A stretch of DNA of 64,000 nucleotides from Chloroflexota bacterium (lineage in GTDB: Bacteria > Chloroflexota > Limnocylindria > QHBO01): assembly GCA_025699005.1 (NCBI GenBank), contig JAILWI010000003.1:124001-188000 (forward strand). The letters run 5' to 3'. The notes beneath the pieces were generated by a model that saw only the letters and a list, made by a program, of their open reading frames with translations, was not told the origin of the DNA and ran no database searches. Positions 38,972 through 49,318 of the stretch are shown here, piece after piece; within the stretch, counting starts at the first letter, position 1, and every line of letters begins with the position of its first letter. A program made the position numbers and the translations under genes.

Positions 38972-39045
38972 TGGCCTGCTCCGCGCTTGCTTGCTCGTAT
39001 GGCGGGCATCCTAGCCCGCGCGTTGCCGCGGGGCAACGTCCAACC

Positions 39046-40662
39046 TCAGCTTCGCGGGACTTCGCGTCCGTCCACGAGCGTGAGCTCGGCGTGCACCGAG
39101 GCAAGTTCGTCGTCGGCGCGCAGCACGGTCGAGAGGTCGGCGTTCAGCACGGCGAGATCCGCCCGGGCTCCGACCCGGAGATGACCCTCGTCGGGGGCAC
39201 CGACGGCGATGGCGGCGGCCACGGTATAGGCGCTCAGCGCCTCGGGGAGGGTGAGCCCCTCGCCCGTGCGCCAGTCGCCGCGGTCGTCGTCCGGGAAGCG
39301 CCGGTGCACCGCGGCATGGATCCCGAGCCACGGATCGACGTCCTCGACCGGGGCGTCCGATCCGGCTACCAGCAGCGCCCCCACGGTGCGGAGCCGTCGC
39401 CATGCGTAGGCGTCGTCGGCCCGTTCGGCCCAGTGCCGCTCCACGAGGTCGCGATCGGCGGCCGCGTGAATCGGCTGCACGCTGGCGACAACGCCGGCAC
39501 GAGCGAACCGCGGCGCATCCGGCGGCCGAAGGAGCTGCACGTGCTCGATCCGGTCCATCGGCGCACCGGGCATCCGAGCCGGCGCACCCTCGAATGCATC
39601 GAGCGCCACGGCGATGGCGCGATCGCCGATCGCATGCAGGGCGAGGCCGATGCCAGCCGGGCGAGCGAGGGCTGCGTCGTCCGCGAGGCGCTCCGGTGTC
39701 ACGCGCAGGATCCCCGCGGGCTCACCGCCGGGTCCGAAGAGCGCGGCCGTGCCCGACCCGAGCGCCCCGTCGGTGTAGTGCTTGGCCCAGCCGATCCGCA
39801 GGGTGCGGCGGTCGGGCACCGCCACCCCGGTGCGCAGGCCGCGGGCGGCGGCAGCCGCGATGGCATCGGCGGGAATCCCGATCGAGAGGCGGAGGCGGCC
39901 GTCGATCAGGTCGCCGAGGTCGGTGAGGCTGGAGGCCGAGTCACCCAGGTCCGCATCGGCGCCGACACCATTGCGATCGGTATAGTCCCCCGCCTCGGAC
40001 GCGCCGGTGATGCCGTGCCCAGCCAGGGCGCGCAGGGTGAGGTCCAGCGAGTCGCGGAGCTCCGAGCCCTGGACACGCGCCACGTGCTCGGAGACGAGGT
40101 CCATGGCACGCTCGCGCAGCACGCCGGTCGGCTCTCCGTGCTCGTCGCGCTCGATCCGTCCCCCATCCGGGTCGGGTGTCGCAGCGTGGAGGCCGGCAAG
40201 CCGGCGCGCCGCGGCCGATGCCCACGCCGAATGCCCGTCGTGGCTCATGAGCCAGGTCGGTCGACCGCCCGTCGCCTCCTCGAGCGCCGGGGTGGCACCG
40301 CCCAGCTGGACCTCGCTCCACCCGCGGCCCCGGATCCATGCCCGGGGCGGCAGCGCGGCCGCCGCCTCTGCGACCCGGGCTGCGACCGCCCCGCCGTCGG
40401 GATCCTCGTTGAAGCGGAGCGACCGAGTCGAGCGGGCCAGGTCGACGAGGTGGATGTGGAAGTCGTGCAGCCCGGGAATCACGGCACGAGGTCCGACATC
40501 CACAACCCGGGCTCCGGCGGGCACGGGCACGTCGTCGCGGCGGCCGGCGGCCACCACCCGTCCATCGGCGATACCGATCGCCTCGGCCAGCTCGAGGCCC
40601 TCCGGCGTGGCTCGCAGCACGATGGCGCCGCGGATCACGAGCTGCGGGGCCGCCGCGCTCAC
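39046..40662 (-). CDS. amidohydrolase family 3 (YtcJ-like)
   Basis: VVDVGPRAVIPGLHDFHIHLVD...WLMSHDGHSAWAS...LRIGWAKHYTDGALGSGTAALF...LHAIGDRAIAVALDAFE...VAGSDAPVEDVDPWLGIHAAVHR. Confidence 0.94.
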   Translation of the reverse strand: MSAAAPQLVIRGAIVLRATPEGLELAEAIGIADGRVVAAGRRDDVPVPAGARVVDVGPRAVIPGLHDFHIHLVDLARSTRSLRFNEDPDGGAVAARVAEAAAALPPRAWIRGRGWSEVQLGGATPALEEATGGRPTWLMSHDGHSAWASAAARRLAGLHAATPDPDGGRIERDEHGEPTGVLRERAMDLVSEHVARVQGSELRDSLDLTLRALAGHGITGASEAGDYTDRNGVGADADLGDSASSLTDLGDLIDGRLRLSIGIPADAIAAAAARGLRTGVAVPDRRTLRIGWAKHYTDGALGSGTAALFGPGGEPAGILRVTPERLADDAALARPAGIGLALHAIGDRAIAVALDAFEGAPARMPGAPMDRIEHVQLLRPPDAPRFARAGVVASVQPIHAAADRDLVERHWAERADDAYAWRRLRTVGALLVAGSDAPVEDVDPWLGIHAAVHRRFPDDDRGDWRTGEGLTLPEALSAYTVAAAIAVGAPDEGHLRVGARADLAVLNADLSTVLRADDELASVHAELTLVDGREVPRS

Positions 40663-41984
40663 TCGGGGCGCCTCGGCGCGCGGCGCGTCTGGACGAAGCC
40701 GCGCGGCTCGGGGCCGAACGCGATCCGCACCAGCGCGTAGGGGACCACCACCAGCCAGTGGCTGAGGAACAGCGCGCCGCGCGTCGCTCCGCCCACGAGC
40801 AACGGCCCCTGGCGACCGGCTGCCGCCAGGCCGCCCAACCCGAGCAGGAAGACACCAAGCCCGTAGCCGATGAACAGCGAGGCCGGCACGGTCCAGTCCA
40901 CCGGCTGCGGCAGCGGAATCGTGACGAGCGACGCGATGATCGCGGCAACGAAGAGCGGCGGAATCAGGAACTCGCCGGTGAACGCCACGAAATCGGCCTT
41001 GCGGCTCATCGGCTCCGAGCCGGCAAGCAGCCCGGGGCCGTGCTCGATGAGCCGACGCAGGCTGCCTTCCGCCCAGCGCAACCGCTGCCGCCACAGCGCG
41101 GCGAGGCTCTCGACGGCCTCCTCCCCCACCTCGGCCTCCGGCGCAAGGGTGACGTGGTGCCCGTACGCCGACAGCCGCGTCGAGAGCTCGAGGTCCTCGG
41201 TCAGCGACCGCTCGCTCCAGCCACCCACCGCCTCCAGCGCCTCGCGGCGCACGAACATGCCATTGCCGCGCAGCTCGGCGGTGCCATCGGTCACCCAGCG
41301 CCCGCACTGGCTGGCCATGTCCATGAGCTGCTCCTCGGCTTGCGCGGCGGTGAGCCACGACACGCCCGCGTTCCGCGGCCGTCGTGCCGTCTGGAGTGCA
41401 TCGGCGGCCGGATCCCGCTGCCAGGCACGCATCACTCGCTCGAGGAAGGCAGACTCGACCCGCGTGTCCGCGTCGATCACGCCGATGACGTCGCCCGACA
41501 GGTAGGGCATCCCGAAGGCGAGCACGGCGCCCTTCGTGGCCCGGCCGGAGCCCGGCTCACGCCGGCGGATGGCGACCCGGACGTCGCCGGCCTCCACGCC
41601 CCGCGCGGCGTCCCCGGTTCCGTCATCCGAGCCGTCGTCCACGACGAGCACCTCGAACGCCGGCTTCCCGTCCCGGTGGTAGCGCAGCCCGGCGAGCGAG
41701 CGGACCGTGTCGTCGATGACCGACTCCTCGTTGCGCGCCGGCACGACGAGCGAGATGAACGGATGGTCGCCGGCCAGCCCGGTCGGCTCCGCGGCACCGG
41801 TCCGGGCGTCCTGCAGGGCATGGCGCATGACGCGGCTCCCGCGCCACGCGAGCCAGGCCACGTAGCCCATCGACACGGCGATCGCCAGCTGGAGCGTGCG
41901 AGCGGCGAAGGGAATGGTGATCGTCACGTACGCGACGAGCACGGAGGCGACGAGGAAGGCGGCCGCGAAGAGCCTAGTCGGCAT
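40659..41984 (-). CDS. membrane glycosyltransferase family 2
   Basis: FISLVVPARNEESVIDDTVRSLAGL...VLVVDDGSDDGTGD...IGVIDADTRVESAFLERV...LTEDLELSTRLSAYG...RQRLRWAEGSLR. Confidence 0.94.
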   Translation of the reverse strand: MPTRLFAAAFLVASVLVAYVTITIPFAARTLQLAIAVSMGYVAWLAWRGSRVMRHALQDARTGAAEPTGLAGDHPFISLVVPARNEESVIDDTVRSLAGLRYHRDGKPAFEVLVVDDGSDDGTGDAARGVEAGDVRVAIRRREPGSGRATKGAVLAFGMPYLSGDVIGVIDADTRVESAFLERVMRAWQRDPAADALQTARRPRNAGVSWLTAAQAEEQLMDMASQCGRWVTDGTAELRGNGMFVRREALEAVGGWSERSLTEDLELSTRLSAYGHHVTLAPEAEVGEEAVESLAALWRQRLRWAEGSLRRLIEHGPGLLAGSEPMSRKADFVAFTGEFLIPPLFVAAIIASLVTIPLPQPVDWTVPASLFIGYGLGVFLLGLGGLAAAGRQGPLLVGGATRGALFLSHWLVVVPYALVRIAFGPEPRGFVQTRRAPRRPE

Positions 41985-43479
41985 CGACGGCCGGCCGGCG
42001 ACGTCGCCGGCGGCGATGGGGCGGCTCGTCGGGTGCCGGCGCGCCCGGGGCACCCGGCGCCGTGGACTCGTCGACCGCATCGGCTGGCGGATCTCCCAGA
42101 TCGTGGCTGTGCAGACCGCCCTTGGCGTTCCGACGCCACGAGGCGATGCCGGCCCATAGCGTAATGAGGCCCAATGTCGCCATCACGACGGGGATTCCGG
42201 CGCCGGGGAAGGCGATGTTGATGACGTCGGCCGCCGCCGGCGCGAGGATCACCGGCACGAACGACGCGAGCGACAGCAGCGTGTTGAGGATCCCGAAGAT
42301 GCGTCCGCGCACGTCGGAGGGCAGCTCCTCCTGGAGCGCGGTCTGCGAAGGGATCGCCACGAACGAGTACTCGATGCCCGCGAAGACCGCGATCACCACC
42401 ACCACGGCGATCACGCTGATCAACGGCGTGAGCGTGCCTGGCAGGACGTCCTCCAGCGGCGCGACCGCAGGCCCGAAGATCGCGGTGATCGGCTGGATGA
42501 CAGCCAGCAGCACGAGCGTGATCCCCATCGCGACCAGGGCGATGTCGATGAGGAGCCGCTTCGGAATCGACTTTCCGTAGCCGTTCAGGAACAGGATGCC
42601 CACGATGGCACCGATGCCGGCCGGCCCCATGATGAAGAAGAAGTCGGTCTCGGAGAGGCGGAGGATGTCACGCGCGTACCCCGGGCCGATGGCCCCGAGC
42701 ACGCCGATGAGCGATGCGGCGATCCCGAGGTACGCGAGCGACCACGCGATCGCGCGGTGGCGGCGGATGAACGCGATCCCCTCGCGCAGCTGCTCCATGA
42801 GCTCCGAGACCGCGCGGCCGGCACCCCCGGTCGGTGCCTCCCGATCGGCCGGGATGGGCGGCAGCAGGAGCACCGCCCCCGTGGCGAGGCCGAACATCAC
42901 GGCGGTGACGATGTAGATGGGAATCGGTCCGAAGGCCACGAGGAGGGTCGGCCCGAGCACGCCGAAGCCGATCGCGAACGTGGCGTTGATGGTGAGGATG
43001 AAGACGGAGTTCGCCACCATCAGGTGGCGCTTCTCCACGACGCGCGGGATCGAGGTCAGCTCCGCGGGGAGGAAGACGGCGGTGGCGCTCGCGATGACGA
43101 AGTTCAGGGCCAGCACCAGGGGCACGATCGCGTCGCGCGTCGTCGGCGCGATGAAGATGAAGCCGATGACCCCCACCGCCCGCACGATGTTCGTCGCGAG
43201 CATGATCACCTTGGCGTTGCTGCGCTCGACGAGAACTCCGCCGGTCGTGCTGAACAGCACCGCCGGCACGAGGAAGGTGAGGATCAGGACCGCGACCATG
43301 GTGTTGGAGCCGGTGGTGCCCAGCATCGTGGACATCAGGGCGACGAGCACCGTGTTGCCGGCGAGCTGGCTCAACGCCTGGGCCGACCACAGGTAGACGA
43401 AGGCGCGGTTGTGGAAGACGGTGCCGACTTCCCGGAGATCGGTCGCCGTCGGATCTCCGCTCGGCAGCTCGTGGGTCAT
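41974..43479 (-). CDS. MFS transporter
   Basis: VFHNRAFVYLWSAQALSQLAGNTVLVALM...; about 12 hydrophobic segments. Confidence 0.93.
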   Translation of the reverse strand: MTHELPSGDPTATDLREVGTVFHNRAFVYLWSAQALSQLAGNTVLVALMSTMLGTTGSNTMVAVLILTFLVPAVLFSTTGGVLVERSNAKVIMLATNIVRAVGVIGFIFIAPTTRDAIVPLVLALNFVIASATAVFLPAELTSIPRVVEKRHLMVANSVFILTINATFAIGFGVLGPTLLVAFGPIPIYIVTAVMFGLATGAVLLLPPIPADREAPTGGAGRAVSELMEQLREGIAFIRRHRAIAWSLAYLGIAASLIGVLGAIGPGYARDILRLSETDFFFIMGPAGIGAIVGILFLNGYGKSIPKRLLIDIALVAMGITLVLLAVIQPITAIFGPAVAPLEDVLPGTLTPLISVIAVVVVIAVFAGIEYSFVAIPSQTALQEELPSDVRGRIFGILNTLLSLASFVPVILAPAAADVINIAFPGAGIPVVMATLGLITLWAGIASWRRNAKGGLHSHDLGDPPADAVDESTAPGAPGAPAPDEPPHRRRRRRRPAVDAD

Positions 43480-43697
43480 TCGACCGCACCCTCGTCCGGA
43501 GAGCGTTCGAGGAAGCTGGTGAACCGCCGCTCCACGGTCAGGCGGTCCATGAGGATGCGATGGCCGCAGCCATCACATACGAGGCCGATATCGGCGCCCA
43601 GGCGCACGACCTGCCAGTCGCGGCTCCCGCACGGGTGCTGCTTGCGGAGGCGGAGGCGGTCGCCGATGCGCAGATCGAGGGGGCTGGCCACGGTCAC
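43476..43697 (-). CDS. DUF951 domain-containing protein
   Basis: LRIGDRLRLRKQHPCGSRDWQVVRLGADIGLVCDGCGHRILMDR. Confidence 0.93.
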   Translation of the reverse strand: MTVASPLDLRIGDRLRLRKQHPCGSRDWQVVRLGADIGLVCDGCGHRILMDRLTVERRFTSFLERSPDEGAVE

Positions 43698-45076
43698 GCG
43701 GCGCCCTCGCCGCCCTCGCTGCCCTCCCCGCTGGTGACCCCCGTAAAGTTGAACGTGCCGAGGTGCAGCGCGGGGACGCGGTACGTCCCGAGGAATTCGC
43801 CGGGCAGCAGCATCGTGGTCGAGCCGATGGCCCGCACGTCGCTGAAGGCCTCCGGGATCGACTGCGTGAACCGGAAGTTCATGAGCGGCCGGGTGATGCG
43901 GCCGTGCTCGATGAGGAACGTTCCATCCTTCGTCATACCGGTGAGGATCGCCTTCTTGGGGTGGACGACGTTGATGTAGTGGAAGCGGGTGACCCAGATG
44001 CCCCGCTCGACGCCGGCGAGGAGCTCGTCGCGCGGCGTGTCGCCGGCGGCCATGAACACGTTGAGCGGCATCGGGCCGTAGAGGTTCGGCGCCGGCAGTC
44101 CGTGGCCGGTCGACCCCGTGCCGGAGCGGGACCCGGTCGCCGCGTCGTGCACGACGGCGCTCGCCATCCCGCCGTCGATGAGGTCCACCCGCTTGCGGGC
44201 CACACCCTCGTAATCGACGGTCGACGGGATGCCGGTCGGATCGTTCCCATCGTCCCAGATCGACACGTTCTGGCCCATGATCCGCTTGCCGATCTCCATG
44301 AACGACCGCCCCTCCTCGTACGCGAGGCCAGAGAAGCCGATGTAGGAGAGGTACTCGAGCAGGCCGCCGACGGCATGCTCCTCGAGGATGACCTCGTACT
44401 CGCCGGGGTCCATCGGGCCGGCGCCGCGCATGGCGTCGCCCTTCTCGGCGGCGTTGATGCCGAGGCCCTCCGCGTCGATCTCGCCGATGTCCGTGGAGCC
44501 CTGGTGCGCATAGCCCGATGCGGCTCCGGCCCCGAAGCCGTCCATCATCACCGTCAGCAGCTTGGCCCGTGTCGCGCGGTGCCGTGCCCGGATGCCGTGC
44601 GAGTTCGCCACCGCGACGCCGGACTCCAAGGTGGAGAAGGAGCCGGACGTCTGGAGGCCCTTCGCCTCGCCGGCGGCGATGACCGCCCGCACGCCCTCGG
44701 CTCGTCGGTCCGCACCGGCCTCGGCGGTCGCAGTCACGAACCCGAGCTCGGGATCGGCCTCGCGGCCGTCGGGCTCGGGGAGGATCGCGGCCTTCGGGTT
44801 CGGCGCGGAGCGCCGGGCGATGGCCTCCGCGCGCTCGACGACCTCGCGGATCCCGGCGGCGTCGAGCCGGTTCGTGCCGGCCACCCCGATGCGGTCACCC
44901 GTGATGACCCGCACCTGGATCGCGGCATCGTGCTCGCGCACGTTCTGGTGGATCTGGTTGTTCGCGAAGCGGGTCAGCGCGGAGTCCTCGGCCATGTACA
45001 CGACCTCGGTCGCATCCGCCGTCGACGCGGCAAGGGCGGCGTCCAGCAGCTGGTCGACGCGATCGGCGACTACCAT
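43694..45076 (-). CDS. TldD/PmbA family protein (TldE/PmbA-like subunit)
   Basis: TEVVYMAEDSALTRFANNQIHQNVREHDAAIQVRVITGDRIGVAGTNRLD...EYEVILEEHAVGGLLEYLSYIGFSG. Confidence 0.94.
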   Translation of the reverse strand: MVVADRVDQLLDAALAASTADATEVVYMAEDSALTRFANNQIHQNVREHDAAIQVRVITGDRIGVAGTNRLDAAGIREVVERAEAIARRSAPNPKAAILPEPDGREADPELGFVTATAEAGADRRAEGVRAVIAAGEAKGLQTSGSFSTLESGVAVANSHGIRARHRATRAKLLTVMMDGFGAGAASGYAHQGSTDIGEIDAEGLGINAAEKGDAMRGAGPMDPGEYEVILEEHAVGGLLEYLSYIGFSGLAYEEGRSFMEIGKRIMGQNVSIWDDGNDPTGIPSTVDYEGVARKRVDLIDGGMASAVVHDAATGSRSGTGSTGHGLPAPNLYGPMPLNVFMAAGDTPRDELLAGVERGIWVTRFHYINVVHPKKAILTGMTKDGTFLIEHGRITRPLMNFRFTQSIPEAFSDVRAIGSTTMLLPGEFLGTYRVPALHLGTFNFTGVTSGEGSEGGEGAA

Positions 45077-46518
45077 CGGCCCACCCCCACCTGCACGTTG
45101 CGGAACCGCGCCGGGGCCGCCCCGTGGCCGACATGGCCGGTCTGCATCGGCTCCCCCTTGCCGCAGTTCGGAAGGCCCCACAGCGTCCACTCGTCGCGTC
45201 CGCAGATGGCGTCGCAGCTGCCCCAGAACCGCGGCGTGATGCCGGTGTACGTCGGGTTCTTCACGAGCTGCGTGCGCTTGCCGTTCTTGATCAGCCAGCC
45301 GGCCTGGTCACCGAACTGGAAGTTCAGGCGCCGGTCGTCGATCGACCAGCTCTTGTTCACGCTCATGAAGATGCCGTCGCGCGTGTCGGCGATGAGGTCC
45401 TCGAGGCTGCCGGCGTTGCCGGGCCGCAGGTTGATGTTCGTCATGCGGATGAGCGGGATCTGACTCCAGGTGAAGGCTCGCGCGCTTCCCATGCTCTGGC
45501 GGCCGATGCGCGGCGCGGTCTCGCGGCTGGTGAGGTAGCCGACGAGCAGGCCATTCTCGATGAGCGGCACGTTCTGCGCCGGGACGCCCTCGTCGTCGAA
45601 CCCGAACGTCCCGAGGCCACCGGGCGCGGTGGCATCGGCGTCGATGCTCACCAGCTCGCTCCCGTAGCGCAGGCTCCCGAGCTTGTCGGTGGTCAGGAAG
45701 CTGGTTCCCGCGAAGCTGGCCTCGGTGCCGAACACGCGGTCCAGCTCGGTGGGATGACCGCACGACTCGTGGATCTGGAGCGCGACCTGGGTCGCGTCGA
45801 GGATGAGGTCCATCTCGCCGGACGGGCATTGCGGCGCGTCGAGCAGCGCCACCGCCAGCTCCGCGGTCTCCTGCGCATGCTCGGCGAGGTCGAGCGCCCG
45901 CACCGCCTCGAAGCCGCCGGTGACGACCTGGCCGCCGAACGAGTTCGGGTAGCTCCGCTGCTGCATCTCGCTGTCGTTGACCGCGGTGGCCTCGATGCCG
46001 CCGCCGGCCTCGACGATCTCCTGCTCGATGCGCGCACCCGCCGAGGAGGCGAATGTCTTCGTCTCGCGACCCGCGACCACGTTCCCCTCACGGATGGCGA
46101 CGCCGGGGACGCGACCCATGGCCGCATCGGCCTCCATGAGGATCTTCAGCTTGTCGTCCAGGCTGACCTCGAACGGGTCTTCCGCGTACGGCGTTCGGTA
46201 CGTGGCGGTGATCGGCTCGGTGCCATCCAGCTCGACCGGCGTCTTCTGCGCCGATGCGGAGGCCCGGGCGATCTCGACGGCCTCCGCCGCGATCCGGTCA
46301 GCCTCCGAGGGGTCGAGCACCGCGCTCGAGCTGAAGCCCCAGGCACCGTTCACGAGGACGCGGATCCCGAAGCCGGCGCTCAGGCTCGAGGTCGCCGCCT
46401 CGAGGGCGCCGTTCTTCACGGTCAGTCCCTCGGTCCGCCGTTCGACGATCCGGATGTCGGCGTAGCCGGCTCCCAGCCGGTCGGCGGTGTCGAGGGCGCG
46501 GTCGATCAGGTCGTTCAC
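45070..46518 (-). CDS. tldD: metalloprotease TldD
   Basis: GYADIRIVERRTEGLTVKNGALE...LDATQVALQIHESCGHPTELDRVFG (HExxxH); C-terminal CDAICGRDEWTLWGLPNCGKGEPMQTGHVGHGAAPARFRNVQVG. Confidence 0.96.
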   Translation of the reverse strand: MNDLIDRALDTADRLGAGYADIRIVERRTEGLTVKNGALEAATSSLSAGFGIRVLVNGAWGFSSSAVLDPSEADRIAAEAVEIARASASAQKTPVELDGTEPITATYRTPYAEDPFEVSLDDKLKILMEADAAMGRVPGVAIREGNVVAGRETKTFASSAGARIEQEIVEAGGGIEATAVNDSEMQQRSYPNSFGGQVVTGGFEAVRALDLAEHAQETAELAVALLDAPQCPSGEMDLILDATQVALQIHESCGHPTELDRVFGTEASFAGTSFLTTDKLGSLRYGSELVSIDADATAPGGLGTFGFDDEGVPAQNVPLIENGLLVGYLTSRETAPRIGRQSMGSARAFTWSQIPLIRMTNINLRPGNAGSLEDLIADTRDGIFMSVNKSWSIDDRRLNFQFGDQAGWLIKNGKRTQLVKNPTYTGITPRFWGSCDAICGRDEWTLWGLPNCGKGEPMQTGHVGHGAAPARFRNVQVGVGRW

Positions 46519-46554
46519 GGAGTGTCCATGCGGGTGTGGTGGATGGCGCTCAGG

Positions 46555-47226
46555 CTACTCGACCGGCCGCGCGACCTGCGGGGCCAGATCGCGTTCGGTG
46601 CCCGGCAGGCGGAGCTGGGTGCGCGGCTCGATGACGAACACGGCATCGAACGACTGCTGGAGCAGGGTGAGGATGCCGCCAGGTCGCTCCATGTTCGCAC
46701 GAAGCCCGGCCGGCGAGCCAATCGCGCGGATCGTGAACGAGCGGCCGATGGGGACTCCGTCGATCTCGAGTGTCCCGGCGCCCTGCACCGCGACCGAGCG
46801 CGCGGTGATTCGGATGTCGTCGACGGCCACGGCCTCTGCCCCGGCGTTGCGAACCTCGTAGATGAGGTCGTTGACCGCGGTCGGGTCGAACGCGCCATCG
46901 ACCTGGATCTCGATCCCCTGTCCCTCCACCGCGTCGAGGCCGGCGAAGGCGGCCAGCCGCGCCAGGTCTTCCTCGGTGAGCTCGAGCGCCGACTGGCCCT
47001 GGAGCTCGGCGCGCTCGTAGTCGCGGATCTGCTCGCGGAGGTCGGCCAGTCCATCGGTCAGCTCGACGTTGCGGGTCGACAGCGTCTCGATGAGCGTCGA
47101 GAGCTCCTGGGCCGACAGGCTCGACAGCTCGATCGGCCGCGCCTGTGAGCGGAGCTGCCCGACGAGGAGGACGCCGATGACGAGCGCGACGACGAACAGG
47201 CTGAGCTGCGCCATGCGTGCCGCCAT
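46555..47226 (-). CDS. DUF881 domain-containing protein
   Basis: Single TM, coiled coil, GQGIEIQVDG...AVNDLIYEVRNAGAEAVAVDDIRITARS. Confidence 0.9.
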   Translation of the reverse strand: MAARMAQLSLFVVALVIGVLLVGQLRSQARPIELSSLSAQELSTLIETLSTRNVELTDGLADLREQIRDYERAELQGQSALELTEEDLARLAAFAGLDAVEGQGIEIQVDGAFDPTAVNDLIYEVRNAGAEAVAVDDIRITARSVAVQGAGTLEIDGVPIGRSFTIRAIGSPAGLRANMERPGGILTLLQQSFDAVFVIEPRTQLRLPGTERDLAPQVARPVE

Positions 47227-48008
47227 CAGTCGGGGTCTCCGGCCGGCACGCCCCAGCGCAGCCGGGTGTTGCCGACGAACGCCGGAAGACGGACCTCGTC
47301 GCGCGCCTCGCTCGCGAACTGGAGCCCGTACGACTCGATCCGGCGCGACACGCGAGCGAGGTACGACGGATGGGCCAGGAAGCGATCGTGAAGGTCCCCG
47401 GGCCCGATGGCCTCGATGCGGAACGGCGGTGAGAGGAAGGCGGTGTTGACGAGGATCGACGCGCCGACGCCGCTGATCGAGGTCGTCGACACGAGCCGCT
47501 CGGCGGGAATGCCCTCCGCCGCGCCGCCGGCGATCGTGATCGCCTCCGCGCCCGATGCCCACAGGGCCGTGATGATGTCCCTGATGTCGTCCACGAGCAC
47601 GATGTAGTTCGTCGGGCTCTCCCCCTCGGGGATCGGCCGCGTGGAGTCGGCGATCTCGATCACGACGCCCGGACCCATCACCGGGTCGAGCCCGGAGGCA
47701 AGGCGTGCCACGGCGAGCGCCTCGGTCAGGGCCTCGAGCTCGCTGCGCGACCCCTCCGAGCGTGCCTGGAAGTCGCGCACGCGCGCCTCGGCCTCGGTGA
47801 TCTCCTCGCGAAGCGCCTCCTGCTGCCGCCGCAGCTGCTCGGCCTCGGTGATGAGCACGCGCTGCGCCGACGTCACGAACTCCTGGCGCGCCAGCGAGCT
47901 GTTCCACTGGGCGGCGCCCACGAAGCCGATGGCGGCCAGTGCCAGCCCGATGCTAATCGCCCACTGGGGACGGCGGAATCGCGATGGCGGGGGCCTGCGT
48001 CGGGTCAT
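47226..48008 (-). CDS. DUF881 domain-containing protein (tandem paralogue)
   Basis: GPGVVIEIADSTRPIPEGESPTNYIVLVDDIRDIITALWASGAEAITIAG. Confidence 0.92.
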   Translation of the reverse strand: MTRRRPPPSRFRRPQWAISIGLALAAIGFVGAAQWNSSLARQEFVTSAQRVLITEAEQLRRQQEALREEITEAEARVRDFQARSEGSRSELEALTEALAVARLASGLDPVMGPGVVIEIADSTRPIPEGESPTNYIVLVDDIRDIITALWASGAEAITIAGGAAEGIPAERLVSTTSISGVGASILVNTAFLSPPFRIEAIGPGDLHDRFLAHPSYLARVSRRIESYGLQFASEARDEVRLPAFVGNTRLRWGVPAGDPD

Positions 48009-49318
48009 GCCGCGTTCCTCGCGGCACGGCGCGCAACGACCACGACCGCGCCGATGGCCGCGAACGCGGCGAGCGCCAGCAGGATCACGAGGCCGACCGG
48101 GCTGTCGCCGCTCTCCGGCGACTCGCCAGGAGCCGCGTCCGGCGGCGTGCCCGGGCCGCCCTCGACCCCGCCCTCGTCGACGGAGCCGGCAGCCGGTCGG
48201 TCGACGTTCGACGGGCCGATCGGGTCGGGCGTCACCGGCTCGGGCGCCTCGACGCCGAACTCGGCGAAGAAGTCCGCGTAGAGCTGGTCGGCCGGAATGC
48301 CGGTGCCCGCCTCGAGCGCCTCCGCGTCGGACGCGCCGTCGCGGAACGCCGCGGCCATGCGCGCGATCGCCTCGCGCCCGTACTCGTCGATGATGAGATC
48401 GATCATCGTCGTGCCCTGTGCGTAGGACAGCTGGCCCCCGCGCTCGCCGATGGGGAACTGCTCGCTGATCGCCTCGAACGAGAAGAGCCCCCCGCCCGAC
48501 GACTCGAGCTGGACGATTCCGCGCTGACCGCCCGCATCACCGATCTCCGACCACGTCGCGATCCCCTCGTTGATCCAGCGCGCGGGCTCGTGAAAGGCGT
48601 TGTCGGTCGCATCGGCGAACACGATATGCGTGACCTCGTGGAGCATCGCCACCTCGAGATAGGCATCCGAGCCGGCGCCCAGCCACATGAAGATGGTCCG
48701 CAGGTCACTGTACGCCGCCGCGCCGGTCCACTCGCGGGCCCCGGGGCCGAGCGCCCCGAAGAAGTCCTCACGCGACTCGTACACGAACACGTCCACCGGG
48801 CCGGCCAGCTCACTGCCCAGCAGATCCTCGGCCTGCGCCACGCCGTCGGCGGTCAGCTCTCCGAAGCGACGCGCCTGGTTCTCGGCGCCGCCGTACCAGT
48901 GGACGGTGGCCTCGCCGAGCTGGGCGCTCTGCCAGTCGAGGCCCTCGCGGTCGTCGACGTAGCGGTGCGTGGCTTCCCGGCTGACCTCGACCTCACCGTC
49001 GTGGGTCGCCCGCCACCAGTACGTCACCAGCGTGTTCGGCGGCAGGTGGTCGAACGCCGTGTTCCACACGAACGTCGCCGATCCACCCCGCGGCTCGACG
49101 GGCGCCACCGCCGCCGCCTCGTTGCCGGGGGTGCGGGTGAGCAGCTCGAGCCGATCCGGGGCGTCGCCGAGCAGCTCCACGCTGAAGCTGACCTCCTGCC
49201 CGTACGTCGAATCGGCCGAGAGGTCCCCGAACCCATCGAAGGCGGCCGCCGACTGCGGGGCCACGAGCATGAACGCGACGATCGCCGCCGACGCCACGAG
49301 CCACCGGATCAGTCCCAC
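48005..49318 (-). CDS. peptidase MA-like metallopeptidase with C-terminal TM anchor
   Basis: YLEVAMLHEVTHIVFADATDNAFHEPARWINEGIATWSE (HExxH plus downstream E); signal peptide; C-terminal TM. Confidence 0.9.
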   Translation of the reverse strand: MGLIRWLVASAAIVAFMLVAPQSAAAFDGFGDLSADSTYGQEVSFSVELLGDAPDRLELLTRTPGNEAAAVAPVEPRGGSATFVWNTAFDHLPPNTLVTYWWRATHDGEVEVSREATHRYVDDREGLDWQSAQLGEATVHWYGGAENQARRFGELTADGVAQAEDLLGSELAGPVDVFVYESREDFFGALGPGAREWTGAAAYSDLRTIFMWLGAGSDAYLEVAMLHEVTHIVFADATDNAFHEPARWINEGIATWSEIGDAGGQRGIVQLESSGGGLFSFEAISEQFPIGERGGQLSYAQGTTMIDLIIDEYGREAIARMAAAFRDGASDAEALEAGTGIPADQLYADFFAEFGVEAPEPVTPDPIGPSNVDRPAAGSVDEGGVEGGPGTPPDAAPGESPESGDSPVGLVILLALAAFAAIGAVVVVARRAARNAA

